Source: Neorhizobium sp. UBA7851
Lineage (GTDB): Bacteria > Pseudomonadota > Alphaproteobacteria > Rhizobiales > Rhizobiaceae
Assembly (NCBI GenBank): GCA_002500765.1
Contig: DLSX01000018.1
Location: 1 to 7,577 of the forward strand
Direction of reading: 5' to 3'
Length of the DNA stretch: 7,577 nucleotides
Of the stretch, positions 1 to 6,789 are shown piece after piece; position 1 is the stretch's first letter, and each line of letters starts with the position of its first letter. The notes beneath the pieces are model-generated. The model had not been told where the DNA came from. It saw only the letters and a program-made list of their open reading frames with translations, and ran no database searches. The translations under genes and the position numbers were made by a program.

Positions 1-657
1 TGCGGTAAGGCCGAATTCGGCGCCCGGCATGCGCTTTCCGCAATCGTCATGCACGACGAAATCGATCACCATTTCGCCGCGCTCCCGGTCGATGCTGCGG
101 ATCGTGTAATAGCGCACGGCGATCTCGTCTTCGCCTTCCGGCCAGCCGATGCGCCCATCGGCAAGCGTTTTCGGCCAGATCGGATCGCGCCCCTTCGGCG
201 GCATCAGCAGGCGCACATGCAGGCCCTCGGTCGTGTCGAAGCGGGCGGTATCGGCACAGGAGACGGTAAGCCGCCGCATGCGTGGCGTGATGTTCTCGGC
301 AGAGACGACGGTGATTTCGCTGAGATTGGCAAGCTTTGCCGGCTTCGGCTGATCGGCCCATTCGAGCGTCAGCGGATCGTCGCCGGCAAACATGAAGAGA
401 TGTTCTGCAATGATGCCGCGCGTCATCGACAACATGTCTTCGGTCGAACAGGCAAGCTTGATGTCGAGCTGTTCGCTGACCCGCGAAATATAGGCCTCGC
501 CGATCTCGCTCGACAAGGTCACATGGTCGCCATCGCGAAACACCTCTGCATGGTCGACAAAATGCTCGCAGATTTCCGCCAGCATCTCATCTGCATCGAC
601 CGGAATGGCCGTGCCGGTGAGGATGAATTCCCGATGTGGAAAGGATGCTGCGTTCAC
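1..657 (-). CDS. Siderophore-interacting FAD protein (SIP family), C-terminus outside window
   Basis: This probably encodes a cytoplasmic flavoprotein that reduces ferric siderophores to release iron. The visible 219 codons have two parts. Residues 1 to about 95 resemble the DUF2218 region often found at the N-terminus of rhizobial SIP proteins. From about residue 110 a ferredoxin-reductase-like FAD-binding barrel begins. Its flavin-binding motif RYYT lies at residues 182-185, followed by DFVVHDDCG, which corresponds to the usual FVxHG...G segment. The NAD(P)H-binding half lies beyond position 1. The chosen start is GTG at 655-657, because a GGAG sits 8 nt upstream and no other in-frame start is well placed; the nearby ATG at 669-671 is out of frame. 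The gene follows the TonB receptor in the same direction but behind a strong terminator. The family call is firm. The substrate, and whether it reduces the siderophore taken up by the neighbouring receptor, are inferred from context. Confidence 0.88.
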   Translation of the reverse strand, partial: MNAASFPHREFILTGTAIPVDADEMLAEICEHFVDHAEVFRDGDHVTLSSEIGEAYISRVSEQLDIKLACSTEDMLSMTRGIIAEHLFMFAGDDPLTLEWADQPKPAKLANLSEITVVSAENITPRMRRLTVSCADTARFDTTEGLHVRLLMPPKGRDPIWPKTLADGRIGWPEGEDEIAVRYYTIRSIDRERGEMVIDFVVHDDCGKRMPGAEFGLTA

Positions 658-697
658 GATCGTTTCTCCATGCGCGACGGGCCGTAATAAACAAAAA

Positions 698-720
698 GGA
701 AGGCCCACGCGGGGCCTTCC
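698..720 (-). terminator. Rho-independent terminator after the TonB receptor gene
   Basis: Read on the minus strand, GGAAGGCCC (720-712) pairs perfectly with GGGCCTTCC (706-698) around a 5-nt loop, CGCGT, and is followed at once by TTTTTG. A 9-bp GC-rich stem plus a T-run is the classic intrinsic terminator. It lies 47 nt past the receptor stop codon and 40 nt before the GTG of the siderophore-interacting protein, so that gene needs either read-through or a promoter in the short space around it. Confidence 0.9.
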
Positions 721-767
721 TGATTAAGTTCACTGGAGTTGTCAACTTGGCGTTTAATATAGCCGAC

Positions 768-2972
768 TTACCAGACCTTGCTGAGCTTGAAGCCCACGGT
801 GCGGGCTTCGCCGTATCCGCAGAAGGACGTGGTATTGCAGCCCGCGACATATTCCTTGTCGAACAGGTTGGTCACGTTAAGCGCAGCCTTCCAGTCGTTC
901 TTTTCGTAGCGGATACCGGCATCGAATACGGTGGCGTCGTCAACGCGGAAGTTGTTCGTGTTGTCCGCCCACGATTTACCGCGATATCGCACGCCGGCTC
1001 CGATGCCGAGACCTTCAAGCGCCCCGTCCGTAAACGTATAATCTAGCCAGAGGGCGGCCTGTGAATTTGGAACCAGCAAAGGGGTATTACCTTCTAGCGC
1101 GGTGTCGAGCTCGTTCTTTGTGAACTCCAGATCTGTGTAGGAAGCCGATGCAATGACCTTCCAGTTCTGGTTCAGATTGAACTTGCCTTCCAGCTCGATA
1201 CCCCGCGAACGAACCTCACCGAACTGGTTGGTTGCACTGACGACCGCGCCTTGAGGAGTGGTAATCGTGTAGTTCTGTTTGTCAATCTGGAAGAGCGAGG
1301 CAGTCAGGACGCCATCGACCCAGGTGGGCTCGTATTTGACGCCGATCTCGTACTGTTCGCCTTCTTCGGGCTTTGCAGCTTCGCCGTTCACTGAACCAAC
1401 AATGGGGCTAAAGAACGTCGCAACACTTGCGTAAGGCGTGACGCCGTTGGCAAACTCGTAGGCGATGCCCGCGCGACCACTCCAGGCTGTGTCTTCCAAC
1501 GACGAGGCGGTACCCGCGCGACGGTCTTCCAATTCGCTGTCGAGGTAGTCGAAGCGGCCATTCAGCGTTACGATCCAGCCGTCGCCGAACTTGATCTGGT
1601 CCTGTGCGTAAAAGCCGACCTGGTTGACTGTGTAAACCTGATGCACAAATGGCGTGAGCGGTGGAATAGGGAAGTTGTAGGGTAAATTATTCGGGTCGAC
1701 AGGAGTTGGGTAGCCAAGCCACGGCGTCGCCAGCTGGTCATTGTCCAGGCGATAGTAGCGGTAGTCTATGCCGGCCATCATCTTGTGGCTTGCACCGCCC
1801 AGATCGAATTCGTTCTCAACCCGGTTGTCGATGTTGAAAGCGTTCGCTTCCGAACGAACGTCGTCCGCATACATCAGAATTGTCGCATCATCCTGCGAAT
1901 CGAAGTCGAATGGGTAGAGTTGTCGTTCCCGTTTATCGAGACGCGCATACCGCAGGTTCTGGTTGAATTTCCAGCCTCCTTCGAATTCGTGCTCAAAATC
2001 GTAACCAATCATCGCCTGCGTCGTGCGACCGATATCGAAGTCTGGATCTCCCAGGTAGACATCGCGGTCGAGCTTGCCGAAGAATGGATTGGACACGACC
2101 GTACCGGAATAAGGCAGAAGCCCGTTTGACGTATGCGTCTGATCGAGGTGGCTAACGTAAGCCCATACATTGAGACGGGTCGCATCGTCAGGCTGGATCG
2201 TCACCTGCGGCATGATGAAGCCGTGGAAATCCTCTTGTTCGTCAGAATAGCCGTCTCCACCGGATAGCTTGCCGGTTAGACGGTAGCTGGCGATGTCGCT
2301 GCCGCCAAGCTTGTCGGAAAGATCGAATGCGCCATAGCCTGATCCGTTACTGTCTACGCCCAGCTCCGTGTAAAAATATGGCTGTGTGGTTGGCTGCTTG
2401 CGCACCAGATTGACGACGCCGCCTGCATTGGCGCCACCGAGCAGAACCGCTGCCGGTCCTTTCAAAACTTCGACACGCTCAAGCATGAAGGCATCGAATT
2501 GGAAATTACCGAAGGCGTGGCTGGTGATTCCCATATTGTCGAGTGACATGCCGGTCTGGCTGGCATCGAAGCCGCGAACATAAAGCCAGTCAGTGTCAGG
2601 GTCCGAGCCGAATGGCTGTGCGAAAACCCCCGGCGTGTAGAGCAATGCCTGGTCGACCTTGTCGACAACGCCGCGGTCGGACATCTCTTCCGTGCCGATA
2701 ACCGAAACCGACTGCGGGATCTCGTTGAGTGGCGTATCCGTCTTCGAACCGGTCGTCGTCTGCTTGGCGACGTAACCGTTGACCGGGCCGGTGCCGCTCT
2801 GTTCGCCGTCGCCCTGGATGACGATTGGCGCGAGTGCCGTGCCGCTCTGGTTCTGAGCCTCCTGCGCCTGCGCGCTCCAGGCTGCCATGAGCCCGATTGC
2901 TGCAACGCCGGTCCACAGACCTGCTTTCTTTACGCCCGCACTCATTGCGGAAGACTTCACAGTTCTCTTCAT
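768..2972 (-). CDS. TonB-dependent siderophore receptor, FhuA/FoxA-like
   Basis: This is an outer-membrane gated channel that imports a ferric siderophore using energy from TonB-ExbB-ExbD. It has 734 aa when started at ATG 2970-2972; an in-frame GTG four codons upstream (2982-2984) is possible but has no better ribosome site. A signal peptide spans residues 1 to about 36, cleaved near SAQA|QEA. APIVI at about residues 48-52 is a likely TonB box. The plug domain follows (about 70-195), containing TDTPLNEIPQSVSVI and the conserved VEVLKGPAAVLLGG stretch, and then the beta-barrel. The protein ends in an aromatic residue (Trp), as outer-membrane barrels do. A cysteine pair (C712 and C718) before the last strand matches the FhuA-type ending. 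Length and order are normal for the TIGR01783 siderophore-receptor family. Hydroxamate substrates (ferrichrome or ferrioxamine type) are a reasonable guess but not proven. An IRO box lies upstream and an AraC regulator gene precedes it. Confidence 0.95.
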   Translation of the reverse strand: MKRTVKSSAMSAGVKKAGLWTGVAAIGLMAAWSAQAQEAQNQSGTALAPIVIQGDGEQSGTGPVNGYVAKQTTTGSKTDTPLNEIPQSVSVIGTEEMSDRGVVDKVDQALLYTPGVFAQPFGSDPDTDWLYVRGFDASQTGMSLDNMGITSHAFGNFQFDAFMLERVEVLKGPAAVLLGGANAGGVVNLVRKQPTTQPYFYTELGVDSNGSGYGAFDLSDKLGGSDIASYRLTGKLSGGDGYSDEQEDFHGFIMPQVTIQPDDATRLNVWAYVSHLDQTHTSNGLLPYSGTVVSNPFFGKLDRDVYLGDPDFDIGRTTQAMIGYDFEHEFEGGWKFNQNLRYARLDKRERQLYPFDFDSQDDATILMYADDVRSEANAFNIDNRVENEFDLGGASHKMMAGIDYRYYRLDNDQLATPWLGYPTPVDPNNLPYNFPIPPLTPFVHQVYTVNQVGFYAQDQIKFGDGWIVTLNGRFDYLDSELEDRRAGTASSLEDTAWSGRAGIAYEFANGVTPYASVATFFSPIVGSVNGEAAKPEEGEQYEIGVKYEPTWVDGVLTASLFQIDKQNYTITTPQGAVVSATNQFGEVRSRGIELEGKFNLNQNWKVIASASYTDLEFTKNELDTALEGNTPLLVPNSQAALWLDYTFTDGALEGLGIGAGVRYRGKSWADNTNNFRVDDATVFDAGIRYEKNDWKAALNVTNLFDKEYVAGCNTTSFCGYGEARTVGFKLSKVW

Positions 2973-3017
2973 TCTTTGCCCCACTCGCGCCGCTTTATAT
3001 GCGGTAATCTAATAAGC

Positions 3018-3032
3018 TGAGTGGTTAACTCA
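3018..3032. promoter_or_regulatory. Iron-responsive operator (IRO box), probable RirA site
   Basis: The sequence is TGA-GTGGTTAAC-TCA, exactly TGA-N9-TCA, the consensus described for RirA-controlled iron genes of Rhizobiales. It sits inside a longer palindrome, CTGAGT (3017-3022) - GGTTA - ACTCAG (3028-3033). Its centre is about 53 bp upstream of the receptor ATG. It would overlap the -35 region if the -10 is the minus-strand TATAAA (2994-2999) or TATTAG (3009-3014), which fits repression under iron-replete conditions. The half-sites are seen directly; binding by RirA is inferred, since rirA is not in the window. Confidence 0.75.
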
Positions 3033-3079
3033 GATTTGATTTGTGCGCTTGTTCTTAAGTGTGAGACTTGAACGATCTT

Positions 3080-3110
3080 GGGCAAAGTGCTCGGTGTTGC
3101 GCGTTTGCCC
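3080..3110. repeat. Inverted repeat between regulator and receptor genes
   Basis: GGGCAAA (3080-3086) and TTTGCCC (3104-3110) are perfect inverted copies. Inside them GTGC (3087-3090) can pair with GCGC (3099-3102) with one G-U pair and one bulged base, giving an 11-bp stem with an 8-nt loop. It begins 8 nt past the AraC stop codon. No T-run follows on the minus strand, so it is not a canonical intrinsic terminator. It could protect the 3' end of the regulator transcript, act as a weak terminator, or be an operator for the receptor promoter. Confidence 0.5.
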
Positions 3111-3117
3111 GCATGTT

Positions 3118-4023
3118 TTATTCCGACTGTGACTTTTTCCACTGCGACGGCGCCAGACCCACATGTTTTCGGAACACGCGGGAAAAATGCGCATGGTCCG
3201 AAAACCCCGTTTCGGCAGCGATTTCGGTCAGCGGTTGGTCACCGGATTTCAGCATGCCCTTGGCACGGGACAGCCGTGCATTCATCTGCCATTCGTGCGG
3301 CGCCATGCCGGTCGACGCCTTGAACGAATGGGAGAAATGCGATTGCGACAGGCCGGTCAGCACCGCCAGTTCTTCCAGTCTTATATTGCGCAGGCAATGC
3401 TGTTCGATGAATTCGGTGGCCCGCTTCAGCTGCCAGGGCGCAAGCGCGCCCCGTTTCCGCGGTTCGGACTTGGCGAGCTTCAGCACGTCGATCAGCAGCG
3501 CCAGCGCCAGCCCGTCGCCATAAAGATCATGCAGCGGATCGGGATTGGCGATTTCGGCGGCGATCAGCTCGGCAAGCGCCATGACCCGTTGATCGGCAAA
3601 GACGAGTTGCGGATCCTTCAGCCGGCGCGGATCGAGATTGTCGCCCAGCCTGCGGCTCATCGTGTCAGCCTCGAAATGAATGTCGAGATGGCGGACATAT
3701 TGCACGTCCCTGATGTCGATCCACAGATCCATCTCGGCGGGAATATAGGAGATCGGGCTGACGCTGGCATCCTGCAGCATGCCGGTTTCCCGCGGGCTGC
3801 GCTTCAGTGTCGGCCGGCCCTGTCCGCGTTGGTCGAGAAGAATGAACAGGCGCGGATCGCGCGCAACGTAATAACCGCCCGCATAGGCGGCGCATTCGAC
3901 ATCCCAGAGATCGGCGGTAATTCCGTTCCAGTATCGCCGGCGCAGGCCCCCAACAACCGAAAAGCCTTCGATCTGGTTGCGCATTCTCGGCTGAAACGTC
4001 ATGCTCCGACCCCGCGGCTCCAT
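3118..4023 (-). CDS. AraC-family transcriptional regulator
   Basis: This is a DNA-binding transcription regulator of 301 aa, the usual AraC/XylS length. The N-terminal ~195 residues form an uncharacterised sensing domain. The C-terminal ~100 residues carry the double helix-turn-helix: the first is IRLEELAVLTGLSQSHFSHSFK (214-235), and the second is LTEIAAETGF with DHAHFSRVFRKHVGLAPSQW (265-295), the standard family signature. It stands directly upstream of the TonB receptor in the same orientation. That is the arrangement known for siderophore-sensing activators such as RhrA, PchR and YbtA, so control of the receptor by a ferric siderophore is a likely role, but this is inference. The start at 4021-4023 has a weak GAGA ribosome site inside a hairpin; ATG at 4000-4002 (MTFQ) is an alternative. 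Confidence 0.9.
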   Translation of the reverse strand: MEPRGRSMTFQPRMRNQIEGFSVVGGLRRRYWNGITADLWDVECAAYAGGYYVARDPRLFILLDQRGQGRPTLKRSPRETGMLQDASVSPISYIPAEMDLWIDIRDVQYVRHLDIHFEADTMSRRLGDNLDPRRLKDPQLVFADQRVMALAELIAAEIANPDPLHDLYGDGLALALLIDVLKLAKSEPRKRGALAPWQLKRATEFIEQHCLRNIRLEELAVLTGLSQSHFSHSFKASTGMAPHEWQMNARLSRAKGMLKSGDQPLTEIAAETGFSDHAHFSRVFRKHVGLAPSQWKKSQSE

Positions 4024-4024
4024 T

Positions 4025-4043
4025 CTCGTGCAAAAGGCACGAG
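4025..4043. promoter_or_regulatory. Perfect inverted repeat touching the AraC start codon
   Basis: CTCGTGC (4025-4031) and GCACGAG (4037-4043) form a perfect 7-bp inverted repeat with a 5-nt centre, ending one base before the AraC ATG (4021-4023). In the minus-strand transcript the 3' arm ends in GCACGAGA, which contains the only Shine-Dalgarno-like GAGA for that start, so folding would hide the ribosome site. Alternatively it is an operator for autoregulation. The repeat is seen directly; either function is inferred. If translation really starts at 4000-4002, it lies in the leader. Confidence 0.5.
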
Positions 4044-4089
4044 TAAAACTATTCTTCTTTTATCAAGTTTATCGGCAGCCTTCAACCGT

Positions 4090-4111
4090 GGCGAATCGGA
4101 CGCCGATCGCC
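4090..4111 (-). terminator. Possible stem-loop terminator after the ABC transporter gene
   Basis: Thirteen bases past the ABC transporter stop, GGCG-ATCGG and CCGAT-CGCC pair as a 9-bp stem with one bulged base and a 3-nt loop. No T-run follows on the minus strand, so it is at best a weak or Rho-assisted terminator. Transcription could continue into the AraC gene about 100 nt on. Confidence 0.3.
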
Positions 4112-4123
4112 GCACTTCTTTCG

Positions 4124-5839
4124 TCAGCCACCGTGCTGGGCCGAATGCAGGCGGTTATAGGCGCCGCGCCGCGCGATCAGTTCCTGATGCGTGCCCTGTT
4201 CCAGGATGCCGCTGCCGTCGATCACCACGATCCGGTCGGCGCCCTGAATGGTGGCCAGCCGGTGGGCGATGATCAGCGTCGTGCGCCCGACAGCGAGTTC
4301 CGACAGGGAGCGCTGGATCGCCCGCTCGGTTTCCGTATCGAGCGCCGATGTTGCTTCGTCGAGGATCAGGATCGGCGGGTTTTTCAGGAACATGCGGGCG
4401 ATTGCCACGCGCTGTTTCTGGCCGCCCGAAAGTTTTACGCCGCGTTCGCCGACGACCGTGTCGAGCCCGTCCGGCAGGTCGGCGATCATCTCTTCCAGCC
4501 GCGCCCGGCGTGCCGCGTCCATGATTTCCGCATCGCTGGCGCCGAGGCGTCCATAGGCGATGTTTTCGCGCATCGTCCCGCCGAACAGGAACACGTCCTG
4601 TTGCACGATGCCGATCTGCTGGCGCAGCGACGCCTTGGTCATCTTGCGGATGTCGATCCCGTCGATCGTTATCGAGCCGCCGGAAACATCGTAGAAACGG
4701 GGAAGAAGCGAGCACATCGTCGTCTTGCCGGCACCGGAAGGGCCGACGAAAGCGACGGTCTCTCCGGGCAGGATCGACAGGCTGACATCCGTCAGGATCG
4801 GTTTTTCGGCGCTGTAGCCGAAGGAGATGTCGTTATAGTCGATCGCCCCCTTGAGCGCGCCGACCGCCACCGCATCCGCTGCATCGGCAATATCCGGCTC
4901 CGTATCGATCAGCTCGGCAAAGCGGCGGAAACCGGCAATGCCCTTGGGATAGGTCTCGATGACCGAGTTGATCTTTTCGACCGGGCGGAAGAACACGGTG
5001 ACGAGCAGCAGGAAGCCGATGAAGCCGCCGGCGGTCAGTTCGCCCTGCAGCACGAACCAGGCGCCGGCGATCATGACGATCATCTGTGTCAGCCGCATGC
5101 TCATGTAACTGAGCGAGGTGCTTGCCGCCATGATCTTGTAGGCCTCGAGCTTCACGCGGCGATAATTTTGGTTGTCCTCTTCGAAGAGCGCCCGTTCATG
5201 CGGTTCGTTGGCAAAGGCCTGCACGACGCGCATGCCGCCGACATTTTCCTCGATCCGGGTGTTGAAATCGCCCACCCGCTCGAACAGCCGGCGGAAATTG
5301 GCGCTCATCCGCGCGCCGTAGCGGCTCGTCACCCAGGCCGTCAGCGGCACGACCAGCGCCGTGATCACGGCGAGCTTCCAGTTGACCGAAAGCATCAGCG
5401 CCAGCGCGCCGATGAATGTCATGATGGCGATGAACAGGTCTTCCGGCCCGTGATGGGCGACTTCACCGATCTCTTCGAGATCCTTGGTCAGCCGTCCGAC
5501 GAGATGGCCGGTCTTGTGGTTGTCGTAATAACGGAAGGAAAGCTTCTGCATGTGGTTGAAGGCTTCCCGGCGCATGTCGGTCTCAATATTGATGCCGAGC
5601 ATGTGGCCCCAATAGGTGACCACCACCATCAGGCCGGTATTCATCGCGTAGCAGATAAGCAGCGCGATCGAGGCGATCACGATCAGAAACCATTCCTGCG
5701 TCACCAGAAGCCGGTCGATGAACAGCTTGACCGCCATGGGAAATCCGAGTTCCAGCAGGCCGGATAGAACCGCGCAGCTGAAATCGAGAATGAACAATCC
5801 CTTGTAAGGGCGGTAATAGGCGAAAAAACGGGAAAGCAT
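4124..5839 (-). CDS. ABC exporter half-transporter (membrane domain fused to ATPase)
   Basis: This is an inner-membrane ATP-driven exporter of the MsbA/multidrug type that works as a dimer. It has 571 aa when started at ATG 5837-5839 (MLSRFF). The type-1 transmembrane domain covers about residues 15-300, with hydrophobic segments near 15-35, 50-75, 135-170 and 250-283. The ATPase follows from about 335: Walker A GPSGAGKTT (366-374), Q-loop IVQQDVFLF (411-419), signature LSGGQ (470-474), Walker B ILILDE (490-495), D-loop SALD (498-501) and switch His526. All are intact, so it should be active. The frame stays open upstream to ATG 5912-5914, but those 25 extra residues do not resemble the usual N-terminus, and the shorter start has an AGAG 8 nt before it. 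The substrate is unknown: lipid, drug or peptide are all possible. Siderophore export is suggested only by its neighbours. Confidence 0.92.
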   Translation of the reverse strand: MLSRFFAYYRPYKGLFILDFSCAVLSGLLELGFPMAVKLFIDRLLVTQEWFLIVIASIALLICYAMNTGLMVVVTYWGHMLGINIETDMRREAFNHMQKLSFRYYDNHKTGHLVGRLTKDLEEIGEVAHHGPEDLFIAIMTFIGALALMLSVNWKLAVITALVVPLTAWVTSRYGARMSANFRRLFERVGDFNTRIEENVGGMRVVQAFANEPHERALFEEDNQNYRRVKLEAYKIMAASTSLSYMSMRLTQMIVMIAGAWFVLQGELTAGGFIGFLLLVTVFFRPVEKINSVIETYPKGIAGFRRFAELIDTEPDIADAADAVAVGALKGAIDYNDISFGYSAEKPILTDVSLSILPGETVAFVGPSGAGKTTMCSLLPRFYDVSGGSITIDGIDIRKMTKASLRQQIGIVQQDVFLFGGTMRENIAYGRLGASDAEIMDAARRARLEEMIADLPDGLDTVVGERGVKLSGGQKQRVAIARMFLKNPPILILDEATSALDTETERAIQRSLSELAVGRTTLIIAHRLATIQGADRIVVIDGSGILEQGTHQELIARRGAYNRLHSAQHGG

Positions 5840-5957
5840 CACGGCATCTCTGGAATGTGGTGCGGCGACGGGTCGCCAGAAAGGAAGCAGCCAAACTTGA
5901 GCCGCATCCTCCATATTCGAAAAAGATCGTGTTCGGAAAGTCCAAATCGGTCGGGCT

Positions 5958-5977
5958 GGCGATCAAAACAGACCGCC
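5958..5977 (-). other. Stem-loop after the 261-aa exported protein gene
   Basis: On the minus strand GGCGGTC and GATCGCC pair (7 bp, one G-U) around the loop TGTTTT, 12 nt past the stop codon of the exported-protein gene. No T-run follows, so it may stabilise the transcript end rather than terminate. The rest of the 150-nt gap to the ABC gene holds only a small GGCGAC/GTCGCC palindrome (5864-5877) and no clear promoter hexamers. Confidence 0.3.
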
Positions 5978-5989
5978 ATGCCCAGGTTT

Positions 5990-6775
5990 TCAATCGCCGC
6001 CGGCCATGAATTTCCATTGTCCGTCGGGCGAGATCCCCAGGCGATAGAAATTGTAGTTGCCGGTCTCTTCCATGCCCATCAGGTCACCGGCGGTGACGAT
6101 GCGCAGCAATTCGACGCGTTCAGGCGCGGTGAGATCGGCAAGCGGCTTGCCGGTGAAATATGGCCAGACATAAGCCTCGTCCGGTGTTCCGGCGTCGAGT
6201 CGCGCGGCGCCCGTTGCCAGGATGTCGAGCATGATCGCGAGGATTTCCTGGCCTTCCTGATCGCCTGAAAAATTCTTCAGCGTATCGATCGGATCGTCGC
6301 TCTCGTTATTCATGATCTGCGGCGGTTTCGGCGTGCCTTCGATCAATGGCCGCAACCGTTCGATATCGCCGGAGGCGGCCGCTTCCACGAGCTTTTCGCG
6401 CATCGCCTTTACCGGCGCGGGCAGGGTGGAAAGATCGCGAATGATCTGTGCCGAAGCCTGATCGGCAGTTGCCGCCGAAGCGGCTCCACCGGGATTTGCA
6501 TCCGTGCCATCTGTCTTTTGCGTGTTTTTGTCGTCTGTGGCCGGTGTCGTGTTCTCGGCGTCGTCCTGGCCTGCCTCGCTGTCAGGCGAAAGCCCGGGCC
6601 GCGTCTCTGCAGCACCCTCGAAAGCCTGTATCAGCGGCGTTTCCCGAGGCGTAATATTTTCGGCGGCAGGCGCAATGCCTCCGTCCGAAAGTGCAAATGC
6701 GTTCGCAGCAACGCAGAATATTGCCGCCGTTGCCAGCAGCCGGATCGTGACGGATTTGAACGGGGCGTTCCGCAT
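5990..6775 (-). CDS. Exported protein of unknown function, 261 aa
   Basis: I do not recognise a named family. A Sec signal peptide is clear: basic MRNAPFK, a hydrophobic stretch at residues 11-27, and a probable cut after ANAFA (residue 28). Residues about 30-105 are low in hydrophobics and rich in Ala, Asp, Thr, Pro and Gly, and look like a flexible linker. A compact part begins near residue 106 and includes PVKAMREKLVEAAASGDIERLRPLI, which has the spacing of an ankyrin-like helix pair, then a helical part, and the ending GNYNFYRLGISPDGQWKFMAGGD, which looks like a strand pair. No cysteine remains after signal cleavage (the only one, C21, is in the signal), so no lipobox. The product is probably periplasmic. 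The gene starts 14 nt after the stop of the 85-aa gene and likely shares its transcript. Confidence 0.82.
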   Translation of the reverse strand: MRNAPFKSVTIRLLATAAIFCVAANAFALSDGGIAPAAENITPRETPLIQAFEGAAETRPGLSPDSEAGQDDAENTTPATDDKNTQKTDGTDANPGGAASAATADQASAQIIRDLSTLPAPVKAMREKLVEAAASGDIERLRPLIEGTPKPPQIMNNESDDPIDTLKNFSGDQEGQEILAIMLDILATGAARLDAGTPDEAYVWPYFTGKPLADLTAPERVELLRIVTAGDLMGMEETGNYNFYRLGISPDGQWKFMAGGD

Positions 6776-6789
6776 GGGAAGCTCTATTA

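Noticed and set aside
49..687. 212-codon open frame on the plus strand
   Set aside because: It is antisense to the siderophore-interacting protein, which carries the RYYT flavin motif and a proper ribosome site.
740..745. Perfect TTGACA -35 hexamer on the minus strand as promoter for the SIP gene
   Set aside because: The sequence 17 bp further on is CAGGAA, not a -10, and the transcript would enter the terminator at once. It is kept only as a remark in the findings.
3163..4272. 369-codon open frame on the plus strand
   Set aside because: It is antisense to the AraC gene and runs into the ABC gene. There is no recognisable domain, and the opposite strand has clear helix-turn-helix motifs.
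4001..5767. 588-codon open frame on the plus strand
   Set aside because: It lies opposite the ABC transporter gene, whose motifs are all intact. The translated product is His/Asp/Arg-rich with no domain, typical of the antisense of a GC-rich gene.
5864..5877. GGCGAC-GG-GTCGCC palindrome before the ABC gene
   Set aside because: It is short with a tiny loop, has no T-run and matches no known operator; expected by chance in GC-rich DNA.
5840..5914. N-terminal extension of the ABC transporter to ATG 5912-5914
   Set aside because: The added 25 residues do not resemble exporter N-termini, and the ATG at 5837-5839 starts with the usual MLSRFFAYYRPYKG-type segment.
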